A stretch of 64,000 nt of DNA from the NCBI GenBank assembly GCA_023159155.1, contig JAJNNX010000038.1:248001-312000 (forward strand), in the 5' to 3' direction. The translations under genes and the position numbers were made by a program. The notes under the pieces were generated by a model. That model was not told where the DNA came from. It made no database searches and saw only the letters and a list, made by a program, of their open reading frames with translations. The stretch comes from Ustulina deusta (Eukaryota > Ascomycota > Sordariomycetes > Xylariales > Xylariaceae). Within the stretch, counting starts at the first letter, position 1; each line of letters opens with the position of its first letter. Of this stretch, positions 23,229 to 34,769 are shown piece by piece.

Positions 23229-24623
23229 TTAGAAGCCCGCGCCCTTGCTAGCTTTGCCTCCCCGGCTCTTCCTTGGAGGAGACAAACGCTCATCGCCGCG
23301 ACCGCCCTTCCCTGGGGTAGGCACAAATTCGACTTGGGCTGAGCCAAGGAGGTCTTTGACTAGCGGATTCTCCATATAGTGAATAGCCAGACCGGCTCCT
23401 AATACCGACCGGAGCATCTCTACTCGGGCAGACAGTGACCAGGTATCAATGATCATGCTAATATTGTGAATCCGAATCTTCTCCCGATATCCGTATTCTT
23501 GGTATTCTTCACCAAAATCAGTTTTGGTGCCTCCGGTATGAGGGTTGCTAGCCATTCGTCGAGCCGTCGAGTATCCTGGCCCCTTACCATGCTCAAGAGA
23601 TGTGAGGACACTATTGAAACTGGCATGGAGGTGTTTCCGGTCTTTTTTCGATACGGATTTTGATGATTCTCGGACAAGGGCTGTCATGCGCTGTATGAGC
23701 TTGTGTTGATCGTATTGAAGATTTGACGTCTCCTCTGTTTCATCTTCATACTCGCGAGCAGCTTCGAAGATCAAGGCGATATTTGTCCCCGCAGCAACCT
23801 GGACATCAACATCGGTACTATCGAGTTGTTCTGTGAATGCTTCCAATGCTTGATCGCTCTGATCTTGAAGATCGTCAAGGTTACTCGCAACAAAAGCCCA
23901 CGCCGTCAGAGCCGCGGAAACCACGGGCCCACTGTCACCGGCTTCGATGCTATGCCCATCGCTCTCGACGATCTCGAGTAAAAAATCTAGCAGCTCCTCC
24001 GCAGCGGTTACAGAGCCCCCGCCGCACATTGTTACAATACTCATGGCTTCGATAGCCTCAACCTTGAGGGACTCCTCATCCGAATTTTGGCAAAGGCCTC
24101 TTAAGCTTGGGTAAATATGATCATAGAAGTTTTCGGATTGTGTCGATAGGATCGTCATAGTCAAGGCCTTAACTGCCGACAGGGCCTCATCCGTGTTGCT
24201 GCCACCGCGGACGCTCTTGAGCAGAGCTGGGACTAGTTCGTTCAGCTGAGGCCCAAGCTGCTCCTCGGCATAATGGTGTCGTATAATATGAGAGTAGGCG
24301 GACAGACAGGTTTCGCGACCTTTAGCACTGCTTCGCTTACGATCCAAGAGTTCGGCAATGCGATCCCCTAGCCTCTCAGTCCAGCTAGCTATGGGTTCGT
24401 TGCCATCGTCGGAGTTGGCTACCGAATTAGTTAGGCTGTCTTCGTATTCGGAATCTGAGAGGTCCTCCTCCTCGGACGCATATCGGCTGTTGACCCTAGA
24501 AGCACCACGAGAGGGAGCCGGGGAGCCGATAGGTGACGCGCCAAGAGAATCTGGTCGGGAGCGTGCTTTTCTCGAAACGGTCTTGCCGCTCTCAAGTAGG
24601 ATCTTCTTCCTAAGGTCGCGCAT
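23229..24623 (-). CDS. interferon-related developmental regulator (IFRD) family protein
   Basis: Single exon. The ATG at 24623 (MRDLRKKILLESGKTVSRKAR) is preferred over the in-frame ATG 22 codons upstream because IFRD proteins begin close to this basic RK-rich segment. This gives 464 aa. A Ser-rich, acidic N-terminal stretch (SEEEDLSDSEYEDS) is followed by an armadillo/HEAT-like helical body and the typical C-terminal IFRD block around EKIRIHNISMIIDTWS. The tail is Gly/Lys/Arg-rich (GRGDERLSPPRKSRGGKASKG). Family members are transcription co-regulators in animals and have been linked to ribosome recycling or translation. Which role applies here is inference. Confidence 0.85.
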   Translation of the reverse strand: MRDLRKKILLESGKTVSRKARSRPDSLGASPIGSPAPSRGASRVNSRYASEEEDLSDSEYEDSLTNSVANSDDGNEPIASWTERLGDRIAELLDRKRSSAKGRETCLSAYSHIIRHHYAEEQLGPQLNELVPALLKSVRGGSNTDEALSAVKALTMTILSTQSENFYDHIYPSLRGLCQNSDEESLKVEAIEAMSIVTMCGGGSVTAAEELLDFLLEIVESDGHSIEAGDSGPVVSAALTAWAFVASNLDDLQDQSDQALEAFTEQLDSTDVDVQVAAGTNIALIFEAAREYEDETEETSNLQYDQHKLIQRMTALVRESSKSVSKKDRKHLHASFNSVLTSLEHGKGPGYSTARRMASNPHTGGTKTDFGEEYQEYGYREKIRIHNISMIIDTWSLSARVEMLRSVLGAGLAIHYMENPLVKDLLGSAQVEFVPTPGKGGRGDERLSPPRKSRGGKASKGAGF

Positions 24624-27277
24624 GTCGATGATGTGTGGAACAGTCGAAGCTCGGATGGGTTTCGCACGATGGTGTAGGCTGGAGATCAAGTCTTATTTCG
24701 TGTATGGAATCGACGGAATGACTTCTGCGACTTCTGCGACCGGAATGCCATGAGGCTGACTCGAAGCAAGACGAAGGAGTGTAGTTGACCTCCTAACCGA
24801 CGAGGCCCGAGGGGAAAGGGAAATGCGAAAACTGTCGTGGGGTTATGTGCGGCGCTACGAAGGTGGCCTTTCAGACTTATCGATGATGTAAGTGTGCTGC
24901 CGGGCTGTGGCGGTGAAGGGAAAGCAAATAAGCTTTTTTTTTCTTTTGTGCAGGGAGATGTCTGACAAAATTCGACAGGCACAGGAATTTCTCCAAATGC
25001 CGTAATAAACACGGCCGGATGCGGTTTGCGGGCTGGAGAGCAGGTCAATACTAAATAGCGGCTGGTAGAATCGGTATATATCCGGTAGGATGGCGGAAAA
25101 CACACATATGTATATATACCTATGCAGGTAATATTTGATGTCGTGGAGGTACTGTTTCCTAAGTTGATTACCCCAGTTGGCAGGCTGATGATGCTGCTTT
25201 TTATTGCTGACCAGCCTGTTGGCGCAACATAAAACGCAGCCCTATTTAGTTATGGCCTACCTAGGCTAGACACGTGCATTGCGTCAATACATCGAGCGCG
25301 GGGACACTCGAATCCGGCTTAATGAGGTCAGCATTTCTCAATCAACACCTTAGGTACCTAGTTGCTTATACATACACTATATGTATTAGCCCGACACGCT
25401 GGCATGTCTCCACTAGCGCACCACTCATCCGCATCACCTGCACTGCGTCAAGTGGCGCCAGGTAGCATTTGGTACATTAGGTAGTGTAGATGGAATGTTA
25501 GCACAACCCTGGCCCAATACTACTGCCTTGAAAAGATAAAAAAATAAAAATAAAAAAAGGCCTTCACATATACCTAAATAATCTAAGCAGAGCAGCCAAA
25601 ATATAATAAAAGCTAGACTATTTAAACAAGCTAACAAAAACAAACAGTAATAAAAAGAAATAGTATGGTGCACATGTTAGTAACTCGCATGCTAGCATCC
25701 TGGTAGGTATACCTACATAGTAGGCAGAAAGTACTTATTATAGTGCACACATAAACCCCACCTCCTGCCGACCTGTGACCAAAACTGTGACTTTGACCCC
25801 ACGTATGCTCCAGCTTTATGGGATTTGTTCTCTCTATGCCACCAGATAATGTATACTATGCACATCAGAGGTAAATAGTACTGACCTGCTTTATTAATAA
25901 CTTAAAAGATCAAGTATTAGATAAATCAAATATTTTGACTTGATATCATAGTTATAGTTTCTTTGTTTAAAGCAAAATGTTCACTTTGCTCTAGATTTTA
26001 AACTATTCTAACCTTTGATAGCATTACTATATTAAAACCAGGCAAAGATATGTGTAGGGAAGAAGCTACCAGATGACTCTACATGTACCTTAGATACCTA
26101 GCCTGTGCAAACATTCAAGGATGAGTGGATATTATGGGGCTAGGATCAGGCTTAGTGGGGCTGCAATAATGCGTTTAATCACCCTCTGATGCAATCAATT
26201 AAGATATGAATACTTAGACCATTTGTGACTCCCATTTTACATATGAATATTTTCTTGGCTTTAAATTTATGGTTGCTGTAGCCATAAAGTAGCTGATTGT
26301 AGTACTGAGCCAAAACATAACATTGATTTCTCTCAGCACAAATACTAGCTAAAATTAAATTAATTACTGCTTTAGGTATATAGATAGATACCTACCTAGT
26401 CTATTAAAGTACCTAGGTACCTACCCAAGGTACTGTTGACTAGGTAGTGTAGGTATGCTTCCTCAGGCTATTGTTAGTACCCGGACCCCACCCCGCGTCC
26501 TGATTCCCAACTCAAAAGGTTACCAAGCAACCTGGATACACCTGGGTTGAGATCTCACCCAGGAGACACACAGGACTCCCAGCATGTACCAGGTGTTGAC
26601 TACCTATATACATAAGGTAAGTACAAGCAAACAATCAGCCTTCGTCCCCATTCACCTTCTGCCCACATTTGCACTTTGGATGCCCCACCTTCTGCCATTG
26701 ATTCCGATAACTTGATTCACTACCTACCGGGCAGTGTGTGTAAGAGGTATGTATTACACACACTTACCTTAGGTACTGGAGCGTTAGGAACTTCCCTAAC
26801 CGCTCTTCCGCCTTGTATCCTGAAGTACCCGACTATAGGTGTGCATTCAGCGAAGGTTTGCGTTGGTCGGAGCTTCCCTACATGTAGTCTGCCTATGTAC
26901 CTACTCTTGCCTCTCGCACCTACCACAATACCTACCTTCTAGCCATTCTCCCTCCCTGCAGTAACTTCCCTCTACCCAGCTACCCAGGCTGCCTAAGACG
27001 AAACTCAGGACAGACACAGACCACTTCCGCCTGCACCACCTTTCCCCTCTCTCTCTGCCTCTTCATCCCACCTCCGTCTCCTCCGGTAAACTAACAAACC
27101 CCTACTTCGCACAACACATGCAAGCCCTCTTCCCGTATACATCGCCACGACCACGTCCGAGGACGAAAAAAATCCAGTCTTGACGCCTCCAGTAGTCGTC
27201 ATCTTTCTCAAACTTCCCTTTCACCAACATTGCTTGGCCCCACCTCAAACTCACGGTTAACTTTGAGGGCGTTTCAC
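24624..27277. other. intergenic between divergent IFRD and FHA genes
   Basis: A 2.65-kb shared upstream region. A moderately A/T-rich stretch (about 25500-26360) includes A-runs. TACCTAGGTA microrepeats occur at 25340-25480, about 26370-26450 and 26590-26780. A pyrimidine-rich tract (CCCCTCTCTCTCTGCCTCTT, 27046-27065) sits 200 bp before the FHA start and resembles the CT-rich promoter stretches of filamentous fungi. Confidence 0.4.
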
Positions 27278-30137
27278 ATGGCGGCCTCCAAACCTTTGGT
27301 TGAGGCTCCGTCAAATGACGAGGATAAAAGTGAGCATATATATATCAATCTACTTCTCTGTCTCGACTTGCTTGATAACAAAGTGCTGATCTTGCATGCA
27401 TAGTCGCTATCATCTTCTACCCTCGAGGCCCATCTGCGATCCCCAAACGCCAGGTGACCCTCACTCGCAGTGTTCCGGTCCTCGCTATCGGTCGATCGTC
27501 TAAGGTACCTAGCAAGGGTTTCATCCCAGCCGACAATAATGCTTGGTTCGATAACCCCGTGATGTCACGACAACACGCCGAGATAATTGCCCAATTTGAC
27601 AAGAAACCTTGGGTAAGTTCTTGATCCGCTCATCACCATTCACCTCATCTCTTGAGGTTGCACTAATCATTATGTTGTCCAGTCTGTCTACCTCAAAGAC
27701 GTCGAGTCTTTCCACGGCACATTTCACCGCGCCAACCACGGACGTGACAACGAACAACGACTCACTCCGAAACAGCTGGTCAAGTTGGAAAACGACGATA
27801 TTATCCGATTTGGAATTGACATTTTCCGGGCCAACAAGACCTATCCGCCTTGCTCCGTCCTCTTCAAGATGGAGAAAGTGGTCCAAAAGTATGCGTTCAT
27901 ACGATGCCCCCGAGGAATACCTAGAGCTAACTTCCAATTAGACCCGATGATCTTCCTCGCCGGGGCTTTACTGTTCCAGATGACATCGATGATGATGAAG
28001 ATGAAAACTGTGAAAATGAGGGTGACTCGATCGACACGGCTTTCTACACCAAACCTACCCTAAATAATCCCGAACCCAAAGGCATTCTGTCCGTTAATAG
28101 TAGTAGTAAGCCTCCCTTTATCGACCTCACAGCTGATGATGATTTGCCACCCTGCACCAAGTTCCCCGTCAGCTCTACCGTCAAGAACTGCAACACGAGC
28201 TCTGATGTAATCGACTTAACGTCTGAACCAAACTGCGAATCAGATGAAGAACCATCCACAGTATATCCAGGCGCACCGCGCCCATTTGGATTCCAGGCCG
28301 ATGCTTCAGCCCCAATCTCTTCTGATGGCCCCTTGAGTCTTCAATGCCGTACGAATCTAATCCACACCTCTGATGGAAGATTTGTTGTTCCTCCGTCGTT
28401 TACAGTCCCTTCGGATGATGAGGAGATGTGGTACATGTATCATGATGACTCGTCTGATGAAGATGCCGAAAGCGGAATCAGTCAGGATCTAGAGCCAAAA
28501 TCGGACATTTCGCTAGTATCTACTTCGGACCCGAACGAATTATCCGAGGTAGAACCCTCAAATCCCGATAACACGTTATCAGAACTTGATGACGAGTACG
28601 GGGAACTAGGAAACTCGGAGGACGAAATTGATGACGGTAAGCACACTTACAATAGTCAACGCTCGAAGTTGCGACTCACACTGAATGTGATATCTCAGAT
28701 CTTAGTGCAATCTCGTATTCCGACTGCAGCGATAGAAGTTCTTCCGATGATGAGGAAGAGGAAGAGGATGACGACGAGGACGAGGATGACGAGGATGATG
28801 ATGGGGATGAGGATGATGAATCAACCAAATCAAACGAACAACCCCGCATCGAGACGCCGGTCCCTTTGTCGCCCGTCTTTCATCAGCCACATTGCGAAAC
28901 CGCAACTGTCGATAATCCTTTGGACTTACCTCCTCTAGTCCGCCCATCGATTCTGAGATCCTTCACCCCTCATAATCCTCCCCACGATCGCGATCCGAGC
29001 CCTTCTGATGCAGCTCTTTTCAAACGTCGCCCACTGTTGGATAATATACCCAATGACAGCAGAGCTCAACAACTTGGCGAGAAGACCGGTAAATTTGAGT
29101 TCTTCGCAGCTAGAGAGCAAAATCGTGCAGCTATCAGCCAGCATCACTCTCCAACCCCCGTTGCAGCCATCGGAGAGACGCTACAGGCTGTTCAGTCTAA
29201 GGACGTTAATGTCGAGGTCACAGAGATAGCCACTACTTCTCGCAGCCCTTCGCCCTCGCTGTCATGTGCTCCAGAGACTAAAGCTGTGGTTCCTGGAGAG
29301 GGTGATGATATGGCCCAGCATCCTCCCGAGATTAAAGTCATGGTCCCAGATGAGAATGGTGGTATGGTCCAGCCTTCTTCCGAGATTAGATTTACGGCCC
29401 TAGGGGAGGATAATGATTATGTAATTCAGCGTCCTTTCGAGGCGCCCGATGCCACTTCAATCAAGCTAGGCGACACTGATACCAATCAATACTCGGCTTG
29501 GATTGTCTCTGGAAATCAGTTTATTAACAATCCTCCTCTGGAAGAGCCTCCAGCGTCCCAAATACTTCGGTGCCAACCAGCAGACTTCGACATGACCAGC
29601 GCTTACAAGTTTCAGCAAAGCAAGCGAGCCACTACAGCGCAACTTGTCTCCAAAACTCGTCGCCTTCCTATCCAAGATCTTCTTGCACAGGAGCCAAAGC
29701 AATGTTCAATTTCTAACACACAGGAATTCGAGTATTCGGAGTTTCCTGCTCCTAAGACAGTTAGAGATTCTCCCACAAGCTCCACTTCCACACCAGCCAA
29801 GCGCTCATACGAGGAGGCTTTCAATCAGAACGAAGATATTATCACATGCAAACTTCCATGCTGGAAGCTTTCCTCCCCTCGTTCTGTCACAGCCAAAGAC
29901 CAAACTCAACTCTCTCACGAGAGCATTGGTACCACAGCTGCGCAAAACAATGTTACTGCTCAGAATACCGTGGGTGTGGAGGGGCGTGATATGTCTGCTG
30001 TTATCTCTGTCCAACCTGAGGCTTCCAGACCTACGAAGAGAATGCGACTAGCTGTGGCTGTTAAAGTTGCAGCTTGTGTGGCGCTAGGAGGTGCTGCGAC
30101 CTTCTCCTACTTGGTAAATACTGCCCCCGTTTTCTAG
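27278..30137 (+). CDS. tail-anchored FHA-domain protein
   Basis: Five exons: 27278-27329, 27404-27612, 27683-27888, 27942-28636 and 28699-30137. The introns are 74, 70, 53 and 62 bp, all GT-AG, and the joined frame gives 866 aa. Residues about 40-155 form an FHA phosphothreonine-binding domain: IGRSS with Arg48, MSRQHAEI with Ser72 and His75, LKDVESFHGTF, and IIRFGIDIF. The long middle is acidic, with Asp/Glu runs encoded after exon 5 begins, and has a triple 18-residue repeat. The last about 25 residues (VAACVALGGAATFSYLV) form a single membrane segment at the very C-terminus, so the protein is probably tail-anchored with FHA facing the cytosol or nucleoplasm. FHA plus tail anchor is also the layout of SLMAP/Far9/Far10-type STRIPAK subunits (HAM-4/PRO45 in Sordariales). 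Orthology is uncertain because no long coiled coil is evident. Confidence 0.8.
29271..29432 (+). repeat. three 54-bp in-frame repeats in FHA gene
   Basis: Units begin at 29271, 29325 and 29379 and encode PETKAVVPGEGDDMAQHP, PEIKVMVPDENGGMVQPS and a third, more diverged copy starting SEIRFTALGED. The exact 54-bp period keeps the frame. Confidence 0.8.
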
Positions 30138-33100
30138 TCATCTGGCGGTATCTCCACACCGAATTCACTCTTGCGATATCCAAAAGGGTAGCTCGGACTG
30201 CATAGTTATGAGTGTAACTGACACTTCCGGCGTTTTCTGGTGGGGGCGGGCGTTAAGGTCGACAAGGAAAGGATTTTGCACGGCTCATTTCAAGGGCTAC
30301 TACACGACGGTGGGGTTTAGCCTCGATGGTGGCTACACGGGTTACGAATGCCGTGATGATTATGAGGCCTTGCCAGTCAGGTGTTTGGTAACTACAGGGC
30401 CCCGCGGTTTGATTCGACTGTCTTTTCCATGATGTTTAATAGCTTCACATTTCGCCGTCATAGCCACCGCGTACTGCAACTGAACGTCCGTAGAGCACAA
30501 CAACAATTATCTTCCTGAACCTCGCACTTGTGTGATGTAATTCCGAGTAGCTTTTTAAGGCTGGCGATAAGGAAGCTACGAATTAGCTGTGGCTCCTAGT
30601 ATATAAGAAATGGTGTTCAGCAATTCGAGTGTTGCATTTTCTAGTAGAAGATTCCTAAATGTTATTCTCGTTTGGGACGATTGAAGTAATTGTAATGTTA
30701 GAACCGTTTAAACAGGTGAGCCCAAGTATGCACTATCCCACTCCTAAGCCCATCGAGAGCATAAAGGGGAGGATCAGGGTAAACGGATATAAGGTAAGTA
30801 GAAGAAAGGATAATGAGCCATAACTACACTGAATGTACAGCGCTGTACACATGGGTAGCGTAAGGATGCTAATATTTTAGTGAGCAGTACTCATGAAAGA
30901 CACCTAAGAACAGTCTGACTCAAATATCTGTATACAGATCCGCTGGTTGGAAAATGATGCGAGGTGATTCTCAATACAACACCCGCCTATCCCGTCGGAT
31001 AAGAGTGTGTATTATAGCGCACAACCTACAAACTCCATCAAAGAACAAGGCTTTCTATACTAACCGATTTCCGGGTCCTCAGGTTCTCACGCCTATCGCC
31101 GTCTTATTGAGCGAAACTATCGCTTGGCTAGAGAATGGGCTCTAGTGGCCAAAAAGTGACGTCGTCGATGAACTCTTCTTCTATCCCCATGTACGCAGAA
31201 ATCCAGCTGAGCCAGACACCACTCTTCGCCAAGAGTTGTGATCTACACAGTGAGGGCCTCCTAGATAGCAACGATATCCGATTTTGGTCTTGAGGCTAGT
31301 CCCGAAAGTCACATTTTTCTGCTCGTGTCCTTTCCGCAAGTCTATTGAATGATGCTCTGGCAAATAGCTGCTACTCTCATTCATATCACGGATGTCGCTG
31401 CTTTCTTTCAAAGGAAACCGGTAATCCCCGGCTATCGGCGACAGAAAAAAGCCGGTTAGGTTACGATCGTGACAGGTAAAGCCGCCAAGTTTAGAAGCAG
31501 AACATGAAGACGTGGAAGATAGGACACCGATATCCCATCCTGGGGATGGTAGGGTTGACCGAGTTGGGAATCGGGTACGGCAGTTTGAAAACATGGGTGA
31601 TCTGATGATTGAATGGTCATGGTATTTTCCCACATGGCTATGAGAGTTTGAGCACTCATAGGAATGCATGGAGTCATAGGCAACTTCGTGCCAACGTCGC
31701 ACTTCTGGGAGGGATGCGGCCAATTGGAGAAAATCAAGCCTCGGGGCCCTGCATAACGGCCGAATCAGGCAACTCCTTTCAAATCCTTTCAAGTTTTCAG
31801 GGCGTCGTATTCGTGCGAAGATGCCACAAGTGATGCGTATTTGTTTTAAACGTCATGTGCCAAGACGACACCCATAAGTTGTTGCGGTTGGAGATGACCG
31901 CAGGAAAACAGAAAACAGGGTAATTACTCTTATAATCCTTTGACACTCCCTTCGAGAATGCCCGTCCCGATTGAATTTGTGTATTCGTTCAGCGAAGTCT
32001 ACGTCTGCTTCACAAAAAATTACGAGCGAATTATATGTGCCTCTCACTGTCACTGTCCTCATGGAACCTTTGCCTCAAATGTATATCAGACAATACCAGC
32101 TCAGGCTAGGATGGCGCGGAAGCCCAATAAGGAACAATTCGTAAGGCTTTATAAATGATGACACTGGGATCACAAGTGATAAAAGAGTACGGTTGTCATA
32201 CACAAGAGCTGTACGCCGTGCTGCCCTACTCAACCGGTTACTCACCTTCCCGTGCAGGCGTAGCACCGGAGAATAAGTGGCTAGATATCAATCTATGAAT
32301 GGCACGTTTCTTCATCTCATGATACAACTACTGGAACTGGCTTACCGTTCCACAGCTGAATAATGACCCGAGAGAACCCGACGTAAAGGTCACGATGCAA
32401 GCAGCCGTGGCGACCTCGGACGCGACGGGGTGTGTAGATGAAGGCCGGTTGAAGAACCTCGACTCACAAACTTGACCGTGTCTAATATGCTGGATAAGCC
32501 GGCAGTGACATAATATCCCATGAGCTTCTCTACATCTAGTTCAAGGGATGGCTTAAGAAATGATAATAAACTTAATATAGAATTACACGGATAGTAAATA
32601 TAATTAAACCCTAAATGCTGGGAGACAAAAAAAAGGCAATCTCTGAAAGGGCTAGATCGCATTTTCTTACCTCGTACTTTGGCAACTCGGTGTATAAGTG
32701 TACGGTTAAGGCTAGAAAGGGTCAGATGACAATGTCGTAGTGGTACACATTGAGCTAACTTCCGCTCTAACATATAGTAGTGTCCGATATGAAATGGGGA
32801 GGGCTCAAACCGCCTCGTTCTACTCCGGAAAGGCAGCGGCGGTAGGCTCCAATCACCCATGCCGGATCGCCCGATCAATGCACTCGTATCGCCTCCGGTG
32901 AACATTTGTAGGTTACAAAAGGTTCCGAGGCGGTGAGTTTGGCCTTGTCATGAGATGATCCAAGGTTGAACAGGACTCTCTCTATGACGATGACGACTCT
33001 GGATAATGAACATATAAGGCAACCTGGACTCCCTGTAGATGGGGAGAAGTTCACGCGAAAGACGGCATATTCAATCATAGACGTACTCTGACAAGAGGCC

Positions 33101-33142
33101 ACGCTGAAGACTACAAATACATTTCGATCCACGAGAACAAAT
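30138..33142. other. 3-kb spacer, no supported gene
   Basis: A 203-codon minus-strand frame at 31181-31792 opens only with a TTG and shows no family resemblance. No TIR, tRNA or long repeat is seen. The first 300 bp are the 3' flank of the FHA gene. Confidence 0.4.
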
Positions 33143-33520
33143 ATGGATTACCAATCGAATCAACGCTGGGACTTTCCCAGACAGCAACAGGAAGAAGTCC
33201 CCGGCATTGGAATGCATAATCTCCGACCGATTACGTGTAGGAAGTGCAAGGGAACTTGGTATCATCTGAAAAAGTAAACGCTTCAACTGTTTGCTGGCAT
33301 TGCGGGAAGCTTATATATGTCTAGGGGCACGATATGCGCTGCGTGCAATAACAGCCTTGTTGAGCTCGTATCAGATGCTGATTTCCAAGCACTGAACAAA
33401 AGTCACAGCTCGAACAATAACCTAAACTCGGGCCGTAGCGACGATAAAAAATACGACAACAGGGGAGGGAAAAAAGACCAGCACAGCTCTTCTAGGACAT
33501 CGCGAGGCTCGTGTCATTGA
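33143..33520 (+). CDS. candidate mini zinc-ribbon protein (two exons)
   Basis: Exon 1 33143-33273 and exon 2 33325-33520 are joined in phase 2 over a 51-bp GT-AG intron (GTAAAC...GTCTAG), giving 108 aa. The join creates C32-x2-C35-x12-C48-x2-C51: ITCRKCKGTWYHLKK from exon 1, then GTICAACNNSLVEL from exon 2. A compact zinc ribbon with an aromatic WYHL between the two knuckles fits this. Neither exon alone has all four Cys, which is the main evidence for the splice. The N-terminus is Gln/Arg-rich and the C-terminus is Ser/Asn/Lys-rich and probably disordered. No secretion signal. Function unknown; the branch site is weak, so a chance arrangement is possible. Confidence 0.45.
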
Positions 33521-34742
33521 GGATATCACGTACGACACACATGGGGTTCGCACGCCAAATGCCATGTTTATTGTATTTTAGCTGAATCACTAGCAATCGG
33601 GCATTGCTATAAACAGTGGGAAGGGTTTTCAATCGCACAATAGCTCAGTTATTTCAGCAGCATATGAATTGAACACCAAGCTTCCGCAAATTGGGTTGGA
33701 CGATGGGCAACCCGAGAAGGATCGCTGTCATACCATACCACCTCAGCTTTTACGTGTCCTTCTATTCCAGATTGTCCAAGAATTATCGTCTCAAGACGGC
33801 TATGGTGGGACGATGGAACAAGAGATATTTATCCTACGCTTATTCATTCACGCGGGTAGTCCATTACTTTCTAGGAATGACTAACTCTCCGGTCAACTCA
33901 TGCGACTGGCGCTTTCGCGATAAGAAGAGCATACCTTATGAAAACGGAGGCTTGTCCGTGTCACAACAACGCAATGCTTAATGATCATGGAGAGTTTCCT
34001 CGACGGTTTTATGGCCCAGTCTAGAGAACGGATCCGGGGCGCGGGGGGGTCGGATGTAGAATAAACGCCACAATCCGACGTGCCTAGATATCTCGGAGGA
34101 AAGAGGTGAAGGCCAGCTGGCGAAATGACAGCTCGACTCCCCTGTCCCAAGGCAATGGGGCACATGGGTGTGGTGGAACGACAGAGACTACCCGATCCGA
34201 CGGCACGATTGCGGCACTGAGAGACTGCATGTAGCCGCGTCAACCCTTACGTACGGCTCACAGGCGGCCGGAGTCAAGACTATGCTGAGTGCACTCAGGC
34301 AAGCAAGGCCCTGTGGGGAGAGAACCAGCTCTCAAGATCAGCTCATGTCGGAGACCGGTGTAGTTGAGACGGTGAATCTGAGAATTAAGTAGGTAACATG
34401 GAAACAAGAAAGCAACAAGAAGAAGTACCTGGGTGCTCAATGCCGGTGTCAGTGATGTAAATCAGCAGCGTGATCTATGTTAGTAATATCCCAGATAGTT
34501 GCATAATACCAGCCAAGTACATGGCGGCATTGTTATCGGATTGTTGCATATAGCTTTACTGATGTGGGTACCTACCTGTAGTAGGTTAGGTACCTCCCTC
34601 CCTTGGCGGGGTGTCGAGACCTGCGCTCTCCCATCCCATTTGTCCTGCATCCACCCCAGCAGTTCTCGCCAGAATTTGACGATCGGTGAGAGTTTGGTTG
34701 CTAGCTGACCGCTCATGTAATATCCCACTGCTCTTGCTGGCC
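33521..34742. other. intergenic upstream of LST8
   Basis: No gene seen. A GTACCTACCTGTAGTAGG-type microrepeat occurs at 34566-34595, about 180 bp before the LST8 start codon. Confidence 0.4.
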
Positions 34743-34760
34743 ATGTTATATTCCCTCTAG
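34743..34760 (+). promoter_or_regulatory. possible five-codon uORF before LST8
   Basis: ATG TTA TAT TCC CTC TAG ends 9 bases before the LST8 start codon at 34770. The same CCCTCTAG could instead be the 3' splice site of an intron in the leader, in which case the uORF would not be in the mRNA. Confidence 0.35.
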
Positions 34761-34769
34761 GATAGCACT

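Noticed and set aside
31181..31792. 203-codon minus-strand ORF
   Set aside because: Opens only with a TTG, the first ATG is 41 codons in, there are no recognisable motifs or hydrophobic segments, and chance ORFs of this size are expected in 64 kb.
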